Below are positions 50,325 through 62,566 of a DNA stretch of 64,000 nt, piece by piece; the first letter of the stretch is position 1, and each line of letters starts with the position of its first letter. Origin of the DNA: Torulaspora globosa (taxonomy: Eukaryota > Ascomycota > Saccharomycetes > Saccharomycetales > Saccharomycetaceae). Where the stretch lies: NCBI RefSeq assembly GCF_014133895.1, contig NC_050734.1, positions 682,001 to 746,000 of the forward strand, read 5' to 3'. The position numbers and the translations under genes were made by a program. The notes beneath the pieces are model-generated. The model was not told where the DNA came from and did not search any database. It saw only the letters and a program-made list of their open reading frames with translations.

Positions 50325-51413
50325 CCGGAATCCCTCAACACAGCCGCTTCTCCTCCACAATCCTCCCCGTCTTGAAGCAACACATCATCTGCTTAAAGCC
50401 AGACCATCATATAGATCCTACTACGAAACATTTATATCATTACTAACGACAAATATCTCGAAAACGTTTCAACGGCTGCAAAAATCGATAAAAATTGCCG
50501 TTTTGGGAAAGATCTGTAGATCTCTTGCAGATCACCTTGGCATGGCGGTAGTACTCAGGAAAGCCCGTGCACCACCGCTCATTTCTTTAAACTTGTTCCG
50601 CGGACCTCAATTCCTAACTTCAACGTTTTATTTTGTCAAATCCAACAAAGGCCGCAGGATGCCTGTGGGGCACCTCAAGGAAGGTCGGACTTTGAGGGCG
50701 GGACTTAGTCAGCGCAGCACAGAAATCGCTGCGAGGGGTAACCCCCGCCCCTTCGTGGGGTGCAGGAGAAAAGCGCGGACGATCAAGCTGCTTGATTATG
50801 CATGCAGGTCGATGCGCGTAGGTGGGGAAAAAGAAAAAAACGGGGCGGAATGTGGGACGATCTAAGACTCCCCGCTGGCTCACAGGAAAGACGCAGGGGG
50901 AGGTGGCTGCTAAATGAGGAGACTAATAATATGAAGGGTTTGGGTTCCCTAAAACCTGGCGTGAGGTTTTTCCGGTTTTTTTTCAAGATATATAAGCCTT
51001 ACAAGAATCCTGCAATTAGGGTCTTCTTGTTGATGGTACTGATGCACGTTTTCGTTTGTAGTGCGCTATTTCTTGCATTTACTGTCAATATCAACAACAT
51101 TTCAAACCATTATTACTAAGAGGTTAGAAAGCTAACGAACACGCTTTACAACACATATCATCCTTTGTTGTTTCGTTTTCTTATCTTCTACAATCTCTTA
51201 TTCATCTGTTTTTTTTTCCTTCAGTTCCTGCTGCGTCTTTTTTCGCTTCCTATTCCTTATCTTCTTTACATCCTTCTCCGCGACAGGATAGAAAAATCGG
51301 ATACCGAAATCAAAACAAACTGCAAAATAAGGACGGGGAATTATAGAGTGTCTTTGTGTAAGGGATAAGATATCAAAAGCGGTGATTTTTTTTACAAATA
51401 AAGGCAGTTGAAG
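50325..51413. other. MCM5-PIG1 divergent intergenic region
   Basis: About 1.1 kb. Stress-response cores AGGGG/CCCCT occur at 50734-50738, 50748-50752 and 50895-50899, consistent with Msn2/4 control of a glycogen regulator. TATATAAG lies near 50988. A possible small ORF is listed separately. No conserved gene is expected here from synteny. Confidence 0.5.
50931..51119 (+). CDS. possible small membrane protein (62 residues), unverified
   Basis: An ATG-initiated frame encodes a basic, Phe/Lys-rich N-terminus and one strong hydrophobic segment (RVFLLMVLMHVFVCSALFLA, about residues 31-50). I do not recognise it. It lies in the PIG1 upstream region, where S. cerevisiae has no gene. It could be a chance ORF in the leader. 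Confidence 0.2.
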   Translation: MKGLGSLKPGVRFFRFFFKIYKPYKNPAIRVFLLMVLMHVFVCSALFLAFTVNINNISNHYY

Positions 51414-53582
51414 ATGGTAATAGCTCGAGGTTATGTGGACACAAAGATTAACTCAGTCGAACAATCTCCAGCTGTGTTAAAATTGCCAACTCGTTCGCCA
51501 ATGATACGAAGGTTGAAGTCGTCTATGAAATTATCAAAATCTCACTCTACGCCATCGGTGACGACTACTTCCTCCTCGTCTTCATCTCAAAAAAATGTGC
51601 GCTTTGCGGCCGAACTGACCACTGTGAAAAAGTTCGATTCTTCAGCTGAACCGATCTCGATTTCTAATGAGAATTCCCCTAAATTTTACCCGATATCTGA
51701 TTCTGATTTGCAATATAACTTGGGTTATCCAGAGACGCTCTACGGCAATGCAGATGATTGTTGCGTGGCAGAAGATGGGTTTTGGTTCAATGAGTCGTCT
51801 TTAGTGCCGACTCTGCGAGGGCTTAATGACGTCAAGAGACTTAAGAGAATTAATAGAAAAAGTTTGGCGGGATCGAAATTTCAATTGGACTATGATTCGG
51901 ACAGTGGGATCGACGACGATGATGAGTTCGATGATGATGTCTTTGAAGAGACCCATGAATGGCCTCGACAGGTCACAGGTAATGGGTTGTCTTCGGATAG
52001 TAAATTAGAGGTTATTGATTGGAGATTGACAAAGACCAACATTTCCCCTATGAGACCAGTTTGGAATCCTTTCTTGCTCGCCAGCAACCAAAAAGCTGGT
52101 GAGAACGATCTCGAAAGCCAGATTTTCGATTATTTACAGGGATCGAATATCCGACTGCACTCGTTAAAACAATCAACCACCGAGTTTGGCAAGATAATTG
52201 GATTAATTTATGTTAACAATTTGAATTTCGAAAAATTCATAGAGATAAAATTAACTTTCAACCGGTGGAAGGATATGCATTATATTCCAGCCAATTTTTC
52301 AAGGTCAATCACAGATAAAATTGATGAGTTCAGGTTTGTGATCGATTTGAACAGTTTGAAATATTCTTTGCAAGTCAAGAATTTGATCTATGCTATGCCA
52401 GATTCAACGACCAGCGTGTGCCGATTAAACGTTGAGCTGTGTTGTCGATACGATGTCAACAATGAAACGTTCTACGATAACAACAATTATGAGAACTATC
52501 AGATACAATTGGCAGCCACAGTTAGAAATACAGCGGCTCAAGTGACACCATCAACAGTAAAGGAAAATCCATCATCGAACATTCATGATACGAATCCATC
52601 ACAAACGAATTCCTTTGCGCGAGATTTCTTAGTGTCCACTACTTTAACGCATAATCCAAATTTGAAAAAATCATCAATTGGCTCGAGGCAATTCAGTGAA
52701 GATACTGATTATTACAATACATCGCCTCTAAAGCATCTGTATCACAATGACACAAGCTTAATCAAGCCTGTCAGAATGAATCAAGTTTTGATGAATCCAG
52801 AGCTTTCCACCGATGAAGAAGATTATGCAACACCGGATATCAATGAAATCTCTTCAAAAGGTTTGATTCTTTCGAGCAAGCCTATCGAGTCGCATAACTC
52901 ATCATCATCTTTTTCGTCTTCTTCTTCCGGTGGTTACTCACCTCTGGAAGATTTTGCCTCGATGGCTAGTTCAGACTATAGACCATATCCTTCAATTGAC
53001 TCAATGTCTTCAATTGAAATGGCAAATTACAACTATCACCTACCCGTTTTCAACACATTGCATAGCTATAGTGAAAATCATGATGACGGTCAAAGTATAG
53101 TGACTGACATTCCAGGCGATCATAACAATACCATTAACAATAATTCCAACAGTAATAACTCAACTGACACCCTGATTAATCCTGATGCTATCCCTAGGCC
53201 ATTGTCCTCTGTTTCAGCAGAACCTGTATCATTTACAAACTCCCATCAATATGAAGGCTCAGACATAATTGCATCGTCCGATTCCAAGAGTAACACTCTA
53301 GAAGCTACATCGGGATTGAAAGATCAAGATTATCAAGCTTTTCTCAGTTCCTATTGTTTCCACACATCACCGACATCGAAAGGGCTTGATCCCCGCTTCG
53401 AGAATCCTCTTGGGTCAAAGACATTTTTTGCTGCCCAGATGTCGCAACCCGTGCCAGTCCCTCCTTCTGACCAAATGTCCTGCGAAAGGGATACAAATGA
53501 TCATACTATGGGATTGGAAACCTTAAGCACACCCCCACCTGTACTATCTCAAGCTTCTTTCGAAGGGGTATCCCGAAGTTAA
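51414..53582 (+). CDS. PIG1: Glc7 (PP1) glycogen-targeting regulatory subunit, Pig1/Gac1-like
   Basis: A 722-residue protein, single counterpart of PIG1 (YLR273C) and GAC1 (YOR178C), which direct protein phosphatase 1 to glycogen synthase. The PP1-docking RVxF motif is KNVRFA (about residues 60-65), followed by ELTTVKKFD. The CBM21 domain (about 245-365) shows VNNLNFEKFIEIKLTFNRWKDM and DEFRFVIDL. The C-terminal half is Ser/Asn-rich and disordered with many SP/TP sites. The first ATG, two codons after a TTG, is used. Confidence 0.93.
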   Translation: MVIARGYVDTKINSVEQSPAVLKLPTRSPMIRRLKSSMKLSKSHSTPSVTTTSSSSSSQKNVRFAAELTTVKKFDSSAEPISISNENSPKFYPISDSDLQYNLGYPETLYGNADDCCVAEDGFWFNESSLVPTLRGLNDVKRLKRINRKSLAGSKFQLDYDSDSGIDDDDEFDDDVFEETHEWPRQVTGNGLSSDSKLEVIDWRLTKTNISPMRPVWNPFLLASNQKAGENDLESQIFDYLQGSNIRLHSLKQSTTEFGKIIGLIYVNNLNFEKFIEIKLTFNRWKDMHYIPANFSRSITDKIDEFRFVIDLNSLKYSLQVKNLIYAMPDSTTSVCRLNVELCCRYDVNNETFYDNNNYENYQIQLAATVRNTAAQVTPSTVKENPSSNIHDTNPSQTNSFARDFLVSTTLTHNPNLKKSSIGSRQFSEDTDYYNTSPLKHLYHNDTSLIKPVRMNQVLMNPELSTDEEDYATPDINEISSKGLILSSKPIESHNSSSSFSSSSSGGYSPLEDFASMASSDYRPYPSIDSMSSIEMANYNYHLPVFNTLHSYSENHDDGQSIVTDIPGDHNNTINNNSNSNNSTDTLINPDAIPRPLSSVSAEPVSFTNSHQYEGSDIIASSDSKSNTLEATSGLKDQDYQAFLSSYCFHTSPTSKGLDPRFENPLGSKTFFAAQMSQPVPVPPSDQMSCERDTNDHTMGLETLSTPPPVLSQASFEGVSRS

Positions 53583-54131
53583 CGACAGTCCCAACGGGAA
53601 CATATGTTTGACCTTTTCTCGCTTCTTGTACTCTAAAACAGCATACCAACTATCCAATCATTTGCATATTTCCATAGTCAAGCTGGCCTTCATTTAAATT
53701 TTGCTTTTGAAACCAACCATTCGTCAATATTATAGACTCTTCCATATCTGACTAAACATATATATAATAATGGAACTTAATTATTTTATGTTTTTGCCTT
53801 TGGCAGTTCATTTCACCTTTTGAAGAAGATGAAAGATAAAAATCTTGTAGCATAACAACCACTGTGATAAATAAATCAAAAGAACTGAAGCTCCTTCTTT
53901 CACTTTAGTGTATTTAATATATCTTTGCTATAGCCGAATAATCCCAAGGTATGAATCCTCCTGTCAGTAAAGTCGAATTGACGCCGCAGTAGGTCGATAA
54001 GCGAATAACAGTTCTGCCCAGAAAACAAAAGCTATAAAGTAAGCATTTGCATCATCTCCAAGGTCTGTTTTGTTAGGATAATGAATTAGCTGATATAGCG
54101 GTTTTATAAAAAAAAAAATCACAATTCATAT
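53583..54131. other. PIG1 3' region and tRNA 5' flank
   Basis: About 550 AT-rich bases. I looked for a Ty-type LTR next to the tRNA gene and saw none. No gene is supported. Confidence 0.5.
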
Positions 54132-54205
54132 GGTTTCGTGGTCTAGTTGGTTATGGCATCTGCTTAACACGCAGAACGTCCCCAGTTCGATCCTGGGCGA
54201 AATCA
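54132..54205 (+). tRNA. tRNA-Val (anticodon AAC)
   Basis: A 74-base sequence folds as a standard cloverleaf without intron. Acceptor GGTTTCG pairs with CGAAATC, discriminator A. The anticodon AAC is at 54166-54168 in loop TTAACAC. The T loop with B box is GTTCGATCC. A run of six T at 54206-54211 terminates Pol III. It closely matches S. cerevisiae tV(AAC). Confidence 0.97.
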
Positions 54206-54211
54206 TTTTTT
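54206..54211 (+). terminator. Pol III terminator of tRNA-Val
   Basis: T6 run directly after the tRNA 3' end on the RNA-like strand. Confidence 0.85.
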
Positions 54212-54341
54212 CCAGATCCTAGATCTACCAATATTTTTTTAGCAGCAGAGCGATCTGCAACTAGAAAGGCTACATAAGTTAAATCCCAACAGCTCCCCTT
54301 CCCTTGCCTGGCAACTCTATTGCTGGCAAGGCATCACCTCT

Positions 54342-54348
54342 TGACTCA
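54342..54348 (+). promoter_or_regulatory. Gcn4-type heptamer upstream of YCS4
   Basis: Perfect TGACTCA, 113 bases before the YCS4 ATG and 137 bases after the tRNA-Val gene. Control of either gene is unproven; YCS4 is not a known amino-acid-control gene. Confidence 0.3.
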
Positions 54349-54460
54349 TTCCGAGCGCTTTCTAAGCTCGTTACCGGTTGGAAGAGCTAGCAGCGTATGA
54401 CCTAAACACGGAACGCAAAGCAGAACCAAGAAATTCACGGCTTTACACCGTTGTTGACGA

Positions 54461-57400
54461 ATGTCAGACTTCAATTTAGCAGACCAAATCAGCAGGTTGC
54501 AGAACAGTGATAAAAGATCGTTTCCTGCGGTAGAGAGGCCATCCGATGAGTTGAATTCTGTGATCGATCGCTTGGCAGTATCACCAGAACAAATCGACGC
54601 GGACGGAGAAACACTCGAGTCATTGATAGACCTTTGCCATGGTTTTCCACACTTACCGGTCAAACTGCAATCGCAGTTATGCTATTTGGTTGCCTCCTCT
54701 GTTGGAAACTTGGCGCATGATATCGGTGCGAATTTGAACGGGGCCAATCAGAACGGTGGCGATACGATGGACCTGCTCCCGCAATATCGAAGACATTTAG
54801 AGGAATATGGTTACCTTATCCATGTGCTACTGAGCTTTCTGCAAGAAGACGTCCATATTGCAGCATCGCAGGCCACGACTTTGGGACGTGGTGGGGCGAA
54901 GAAAGTGAAAACTACTGGACCAGCGGCCGAGCTTTTCAAGAGGAGCTGTAATCAAATTGAATCAATGTTCGAGGCGGTACTGAAAGTGCTGGAAATTAAT
55001 CTGTCAAAGCTTTTTCAGACAACGCCTGAGAAAGATCTATACGTAAAGCTTTTCACGAAACCTCTTTTCTCTCTGCTTGAAGTTGAAGCCGCTGTCAAGG
55101 TCAACTCTCTGCGGCTTTTCACTCAGAAAGTGCTAGCAATCTGTGTGAAGTATCAAAATCAAAGCTCAAGCGTACAGAACGCCATCATGACCAATTTAAC
55201 ATATTTTCTACACCTTTCCAATTTCAATGCAGAATTGCTGAAGCTATTAAACGATGAGTACGACTATCCGCAGCTGACAGAGGAGATACTCAGAGAAATC
55301 AGTTCTAGAGTTTTCAATGCAAAAGATACCACTGGTCCAAAAGCGATATCGAATTTTTTGATCAAACTATCAGAAGTGTCACCTCAAGTCATGCTCCGAC
55401 AAATGTCATTAGTCGTCAGACTTTTGAACAATAGCTCCATCACTTTGAGGTGCTCGGTAGTGGAGACATGCGGTAATATCGTGAGGAGATTGGCCCAAGA
55501 TGAGCAGATGTTGGATCACTACAAGCAACAGATTGCAGTCCTTATCGAACTGCTAGAAGAGAGATTCCAGGATTCAAATCCGTACGTCAGGACCAAAGCA
55601 ATCCAGGGCTGTCTGAAGATTTGCGAGTTGGAATCTAAGTTCAGCAAGAACAAGCCGGAGTTTGCCAGGCTTGCTACTAGATCCCTACAGGATAAATCTT
55701 CTTTAGTAAGAAGAAATGCAGTAAAGTTGTTATCAAAAGTGCTGCTTAACCATCCGTTTAAGGCCATTCATGGTTCGAACCTCGAACTCCGACAATGGGA
55801 AAAGCACTTGGAAACTTCTACTGCCAAATTGAATGAGTTAAAAGAGAAGCACGAGTCCCCAAGTGATCTCGAAAACATCATCGATAACTCGCTCAGAGAA
55901 GAGGCCTGCGAGGCTGAAGAAGTTCAAGGATATCTGGATGAAAATAATCAAATTACGCGATTAGAAAGAGAGAGTGAGGCTGTAAACACCATAAGTACCG
56001 AAGCGATACTGAAACTTAAGCTTATGGTTGTGTATTACACTGATGCTGTGAAATTCATCAGGACTATTCACGGCAGTCTCAGGTTAGCAGCTGGCCTATT
56101 ATTTTCACGAAATCGGAACGAAGTTTTGGAGACAATGGATTATCTGGTTTTGGCTGATGCATTCGGCCTCGAACCTAGCCAGATCGGCATCAAGAAAATG
56201 CTGCACCTAGTTTGGATGAAGGGCACCAATGACGAGGGAACAAGTATATCGGCGCACTTGATAAGTTGCTATACCCAGCTATTTTTGACCGCTCCGGAGT
56301 CGTTCAACTTTAGGGAAAAAGCGGGCTACATAGCTCAAAATCTGATACAGTTAACTTGTGGCGCGTCAATTGCAGATCTAGCCTCGCTAGAGCAGCTATT
56401 ATGCATGATGTACAGGGAGAAACTGATTGATGAGAATGTTATTAATGTGTTGTGGGCGATATATAATTCGGTTTCAAGAGACGAAGAAATGTGTGAACAC
56501 TTTGAAAAGCAACAGGTTCACGGATCAATTATAATTTTGGGAATGCTGTCGCTTGCAAACCATGAAGTAACACTTCGAGGTCTTGATGCTCTTCTGAACG
56601 TTGGGCTTGGAATACCGGGGGACGAGGATATGCTACTCTGCCAATATTCTTGCCTAGCTTTGGAAAGGATGGTTCCTCGAGATCACAGCAGGTTCTCATC
56701 CATAATCAGCGAATCTCGAGAAGAAGAAGTTATTAGAAAGCTCTATTCCAAAATTATTGGTGTGACCAATGATCTAGGGTGGTATCCGGTATGCGAACAA
56801 GCGTTGAATGCCCTCTTCACTATCTCTTCGAAGGCTGACCTTGTGGCTACTGAGTTAGTCAGGGAAAAAACGATGATGACGTTCGGTAAGTCCGAAGATG
56901 AGGATTCGGAATTTCTGCAGCACACATCTAGGGTCACTTCCTTAAGCCAATTATTATTCATTGTGGGCCAAATTGCCATCAAAGCACTCGTTTATCTCGA
57001 GAAATGTGAGGCTGAATTCAAAAGGGCAAGGAGCGAAGTTGAGTATCGGAAAGTCAAAGAGAAGAAGAAGCAAGCGGGAGAAGGTGACGGTGCGGCGGAT
57101 GAAGGCAAAGAGAAAGAGCTTGAAATGATTGGCGGTACCAACGAGGATGACTTCGCCGATGCCATCACCTTTATCAAAGATAAGGAGCTCCTGTTTGGGG
57201 AAAACTCGATTTTAAGCAAATTTTGCCCCATAGCAGAGGAAATATGCTCCAACACCAGCAGATTCAATGACCCTATTCTCCAAAGGACAGCGGCATTATG
57301 TCTGGAGAAATTTATGTGTGTGTCATCAAAATATTGCGAGAAACGACTGTCTTTGCTTATCACAATGATGGAAAAATCGAAGGATCCTATAATCCGCTCG

Positions 57401-57946
57401 AATGCCGTGCTTGGGCTGGGCGATATGGCGGTTTGTTTCAATAACCTTGTTGACGAAAACACAGACTACTTGTACCGTCGATTGCGCGATAAAAACTTGA
57501 TGGTTCAGCGCACATGTCTGATGACCGTTACGTTTCTGATCCTTGCTGGGCAAGTAAAAGTTAAAGGGCAACTTGGTGAGATGGCTAAATGCCTAGAAAA
57601 CCCAGATCCAGGAATCAGGGATATGTGTCGATTGTTTTTTACAGAGCTGGCGACAAAAGACAATGCTGTGTATAACAGCTTCATTGATATTTTCAGCAAC
57701 TTATCTGCTGATGAAGGCCTACACAAAGATAGTTTCAAGAGAATCATGAAGTTTTTATTGTCATTCATCGAAAAGGAGAAGCATCAGAAGCAGCTTGCTG
57801 AAAAGTTACTGGGCAGATTGTTAAAGTGCGATTCGCAAAAGCAATGGAATGACGTGGCGTTTGTATTGAACAATATACCTTACAAGGATGAAAGAGCCGC
57901 CGAGTCCCTGGAGAAAGGGTTCAAGATGGCCTCTGCCCGCAATTAA
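54461..57946 (+). CDS. YCS4: condensin complex HEAT-repeat subunit Ycs4 (CAP-D2)
   Basis: A 1161-residue homolog of YLR272C (1176 residues), regulatory subunit of condensin acting in chromosome compaction and rDNA segregation. Alpha-helical HEAT repeats run throughout. The central part has SSITLRCSVVETCGNIV and the segment FQDSNPYVRTKAIQGCLKI. The Cnd1 domain near the C-terminus holds SKDPIIRSNAVLGLGDMAVCFNN and the hydrophobic DEN(T)DYLYRRLRD stretch. A charged insertion (about 855-890) is Lys/Glu-rich. No intron is needed. Confidence 0.96.
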   Translation: MSDFNLADQISRLQNSDKRSFPAVERPSDELNSVIDRLAVSPEQIDADGETLESLIDLCHGFPHLPVKLQSQLCYLVASSVGNLAHDIGANLNGANQNGGDTMDLLPQYRRHLEEYGYLIHVLLSFLQEDVHIAASQATTLGRGGAKKVKTTGPAAELFKRSCNQIESMFEAVLKVLEINLSKLFQTTPEKDLYVKLFTKPLFSLLEVEAAVKVNSLRLFTQKVLAICVKYQNQSSSVQNAIMTNLTYFLHLSNFNAELLKLLNDEYDYPQLTEEILREISSRVFNAKDTTGPKAISNFLIKLSEVSPQVMLRQMSLVVRLLNNSSITLRCSVVETCGNIVRRLAQDEQMLDHYKQQIAVLIELLEERFQDSNPYVRTKAIQGCLKICELESKFSKNKPEFARLATRSLQDKSSLVRRNAVKLLSKVLLNHPFKAIHGSNLELRQWEKHLETSTAKLNELKEKHESPSDLENIIDNSLREEACEAEEVQGYLDENNQITRLERESEAVNTISTEAILKLKLMVVYYTDAVKFIRTIHGSLRLAAGLLFSRNRNEVLETMDYLVLADAFGLEPSQIGIKKMLHLVWMKGTNDEGTSISAHLISCYTQLFLTAPESFNFREKAGYIAQNLIQLTCGASIADLASLEQLLCMMYREKLIDENVINVLWAIYNSVSRDEEMCEHFEKQQVHGSIIILGMLSLANHEVTLRGLDALLNVGLGIPGDEDMLLCQYSCLALERMVPRDHSRFSSIISESREEEVIRKLYSKIIGVTNDLGWYPVCEQALNALFTISSKADLVATELVREKTMMTFGKSEDEDSEFLQHTSRVTSLSQLLFIVGQIAIKALVYLEKCEAEFKRARSEVEYRKVKEKKKQAGEGDGAADEGKEKELEMIGGTNEDDFADAITFIKDKELLFGENSILSKFCPIAEEICSNTSRFNDPILQRTAALCLEKFMCVSSKYCEKRLSLLITMMEKSKDPIIRSNAVLGLGDMAVCFNNLVDENTDYLYRRLRDKNLMVQRTCLMTVTFLILAGQVKVKGQLGEMAKCLENPDPGIRDMCRLFFTELATKDNAVYNSFIDIFSNLSADEGLHKDSFKRIMKFLLSFIEKEKHQKQLAEKLLGRLLKCDSQKQWNDVAFVLNNIPYKDERAAESLEKGFKMASARN

Positions 57947-58084
57947 CCTTTCCTTTATGGCTAATGCCGATACGTAGAAACATATATGCACAAGATATGC
58001 ACAAGAAATATACACGAATTTAGAATAGCACGAAGAAGGTGTTGGGATTTATAAGTTAGGCCTCGGTTCCACGGCTGCCGCTGA

Positions 58085-59653
<1,569 letters not shown>

Positions 59654-61519
59654 ATGAAGATCTACAATCCGATCGATACAACCTTGCGATGGATATCGCA
59701 AAAATATGGGATCAACGATTTCATGCTGAGATATGCCCTTTGTCTGCTAGGATCTTTCCCTTTCAATGCGATCTTGAAGAGGCTGCCAGACAGGCGGGTG
59801 AGTTTGAAATGTTGTTACATTACCGGGGTGTCGATGCTATACCTCTTTGGAGTGCTGAACCTTTATAAGGGGTTTCAAACGCTTTTCATCAGCACCATGT
59901 TCACATATGTTATCACAAGATTCTACCGGTCGAGTTTCATGCCTCATTTGAACTTCATCTTTCTGATGGGACATCTGGCATTCAACCATCTGCACGCGCA
60001 GTTCATTAACGCTTCTAACAGCGACACAGTGGATATCACAGGCTCGCAAATGGTGTTGGTTATGAAATTGACAGCTTTTGCATGGTCTTATTACGATGGA
60101 TCTTGCGAGAAAGACAAGAATTCGCTGACGGATTATCAAAAGTCCCGGGCGATCGAGAAACATCCATCGTTGTTGGAATTTCTAGCGTACGCATATTTCT
60201 ATCCTAGCCTGTTGACTGGCCCAAGTTTTGACTTTGCAGATTTTGATAGCTGGCTGAATTGTGAGATGTTCCATGACCTGCCAGAGAAGAGAAAACCCAG
60301 GAGACGTCTACACCCTGGACAGAGAAGGCAGATTCCAAAGAACGGCAGACTGGCTCTGTGGAAGGTGATCCAAGGTTTGGGATGGATGTATCTCAGTGCC
60401 GTGGCACCAAAATACATCTCAGTAGACTACATGTTGGATTTTGAAAAATTCAATCAAAGATCATTCTTCTACAGAATAAACTACATGTACTTTCTGGGGA
60501 TGACATTTCGTTTCAAGTACTATGCTGCTTGGACGATAGCAGAGGCATCTTGCATATTATGTGGGTTAGGGTACAATGGATATGATCCGAAGACGCAAAC
60601 AATAAAGTGGAATCGTGTTCAGAACATCGACATATATTCAGTGGAAATGGCACAAAGTACCAGGGAGATGCTGGAAGCCTGGAACATGAATACAAATAAA
60701 TGGTTGAAAAACTATGTCTATTTGCGTGTGGCTAAGAAAGGTAAGAAACCAGGGTTCCGTTCCACTTTGTTCACGTTTTTGACTTCCGCATTTTGGCATG
60801 GAACTAGACCAGGCTATTACCTAACCTTTGCAACTGGTGCACTTTATCAAACTTGCGGTAAGATATACAGACGCAATTTCAGGCCAATGTTTATGGCAGA
60901 AGACGGAAAAACTCCTCTCCCATACAAGTGGATCTACGATGCAATTTGCTTCTATGTCATTAAAGTAGCTTTTGGGTTCATGGTTCAGCCCTTTATCATT
61001 CTAGACTTGAAAAAATCTTTGCAAGCTTGGAGCTCGGTCTATTTCTACATCCACATTGGTATCGCTATAACATTCTTCCTATTCAAAGGTCCTTATGCAA
61101 AGCAGGTTATCAAGTTCTGCAAATCAAAACAACCCAAAGAAAGGTCAATCATCAAACAGAAGAAATTGGAACAGGAGATTGCGACTTCATCTGCATCTTT
61201 AGGTGGCATACTCTCTGAAAAGCTTGCTTACGAGAAGAAACATCCTAAAGAAGTCGAGATGAACCTGGGCATACCAGCGATCGACTCATACGAAATGTCT
61301 GACGCTAAAGAGGCATGGGAAGAGTTCCGCAACGATTACAATGATTGGAGGGAGAAGAATGGGCTGGAGATAGAAGAAGAAAACCTCGCAATTGCTTTCA
61401 ACAGGTTCAAAGAAGAACTTCGTAGCGCTTCTGCTGACCCCACCACTGGAGTGAAAAGGAGAATGAGCTTCAGCGAGTATTTGCCCAAGCCTACTCCTGA
61501 AACGGAAGATCACAACTGA
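59654..61519 (+). CDS. ALE1: lysophospholipid acyltransferase (MBOAT)
   Basis: A 621-residue homolog of YOR175C (619 residues), the broad-specificity ER enzyme that reacylates lysophospholipids. About eight hydrophobic segments are spread over residues 25-500. The MBOAT catalytic His is in FLTSAFWHGTRPGYYL, and the Asn/His family region LEAWNMNTNKWLK..VYLRV is conserved. The C-terminal cytosolic tail is charged and carries KRRMSFSEY. The frame opens at a TTG 21 bases before the ATG used. Confidence 0.96.
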   Translation: MKIYNPIDTTLRWISQKYGINDFMLRYALCLLGSFPFNAILKRLPDRRVSLKCCYITGVSMLYLFGVLNLYKGFQTLFISTMFTYVITRFYRSSFMPHLNFIFLMGHLAFNHLHAQFINASNSDTVDITGSQMVLVMKLTAFAWSYYDGSCEKDKNSLTDYQKSRAIEKHPSLLEFLAYAYFYPSLLTGPSFDFADFDSWLNCEMFHDLPEKRKPRRRLHPGQRRQIPKNGRLALWKVIQGLGWMYLSAVAPKYISVDYMLDFEKFNQRSFFYRINYMYFLGMTFRFKYYAAWTIAEASCILCGLGYNGYDPKTQTIKWNRVQNIDIYSVEMAQSTREMLEAWNMNTNKWLKNYVYLRVAKKGKKPGFRSTLFTFLTSAFWHGTRPGYYLTFATGALYQTCGKIYRRNFRPMFMAEDGKTPLPYKWIYDAICFYVIKVAFGFMVQPFIILDLKKSLQAWSSVYFYIHIGIAITFFLFKGPYAKQVIKFCKSKQPKERSIIKQKKLEQEIATSSASLGGILSEKLAYEKKHPKEVEMNLGIPAIDSYEMSDAKEAWEEFRNDYNDWREKNGLEIEEENLAIAFNRFKEELRSASADPTTGVKRRMSFSEYLPKPTPETEDHN

Positions 61520-61593
61520 GGTATATCTCAACATCGCAGCATCCATTCGTATGTAGTTTCTGGCAACGTATTCCTCATAACCGAGCTAGTTTC

Positions 61594-62403
61594 TCAAAAC
61601 TCATCCGGATTGAAAATATCAAGGTCCAAATCCATCTCATCATCGTTCTGCTCTGTTGCAGTATCTTCACTATGCACGTATGAATTTCTCTTCTGCAAAT
61701 GTACTGCTTGCGATTGCTCCGGCGATTCCTGCTGTATTGGTTCCTCTTGAGTAACAGGTTGGCTAGCTTCAGAGACGTCCTCGGGTTCCCCCGGTATCCT
61801 GGTGATCTCTTTACTGTGTAGAGAAGCCAAAGCCAGCATCCCTCTTCTTAAGGCATCTTCCGCAGGCCAAATGAAATTATTGGGACCTGTTGCGCCCCTA
61901 TCCAGTGTAGGGGGGATCTTGGTAAACTTGGACAGCTTTGTGCCGTACTCCAGAAGGACTGAAGAGTTGATTTTCTTCCTCTGCTCGAGGATAGTCTGTC
62001 TCTCGAACTCGACTTGCTCTAGCGTCGGCAGAGCGTTCAAGTTGTTATAACAATCGTTCAGAGTTTCTAAAATGTTACGTGTTCTTTGATCCAGATCATT
62101 TGATTCCTTCTCGAGCCTTCTTAGTTCCCGGTCTATCTGGTCGTACTGTGTAAATGCTTTGACACTTTCGTACAAATCCTTGTCGACTTGTATGAGTCTC
62201 TTGGCAATCTTTACATCCGGTTTGAAGTTGTCTACAGAGGCGACCAATTCAGCTAGAACTTCTTCGTATTGTGTCAAATCGCTGTAGATTTTAACCTTTG
62301 AAAGCTCATCCTCGTTACCTAAGTTTACAGTAGCGTCCATCAAGGAAGTTGAAGACGATCTCATGTGGCTCATCGAGTGGCTACTAGTTGGGAATTCACT
62401 CAT
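61594..62403 (-). CDS. MED4: RNA polymerase II Mediator subunit 4
   Basis: A 269-residue homolog of YOR174W, a Mediator middle-module subunit. The conserved SMSHMRSSSTSL start, a central coiled coil (about residues 75-150) and the signature TKLSKFTKIPPT.D.GA.GPNNFIWPAEDALRRGMLA are present, followed by an acidic tail ending DLDLDIFNPDEF. The ATG at 62403 is used. It converges with ALE1, as in S. cerevisiae. Confidence 0.95.
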   Translation of the reverse strand: MSEFPTSSHSMSHMRSSSTSLMDATVNLGNEDELSKVKIYSDLTQYEEVLAELVASVDNFKPDVKIAKRLIQVDKDLYESVKAFTQYDQIDRELRRLEKESNDLDQRTRNILETLNDCYNNLNALPTLEQVEFERQTILEQRKKINSSVLLEYGTKLSKFTKIPPTLDRGATGPNNFIWPAEDALRRGMLALASLHSKEITRIPGEPEDVSEASQPVTQEEPIQQESPEQSQAVHLQKRNSYVHSEDTATEQNDDEMDLDLDIFNPDEF

Positions 62404-62566
62404 GGCCTCCCAATACTTATTCAATCCTTCGTAGCAGGCTGTCTCCGGGAGATCTTCAGTCTATTCTTCCGGAACAGATGAACATATTGGTTAGTGATTT
62501 ACGTTTAAAGAACGGGAACGGTTAAATATACACAACACTAAGATATACACAGAAAGAAGACTGATC

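Noticed and set aside
50437..50443. TACTAAC branch-site motif upstream of MCM5
   Set aside because: No matching 5' splice site at suitable distance and no coding sequence to join on that strand.
53583..54131. Ty or solo-LTR insertion next to tRNA-Val
   Set aside because: tRNA flanks are common Ty targets, but I saw no TG...CA-bounded LTR, target duplication or gag/pol remnant.
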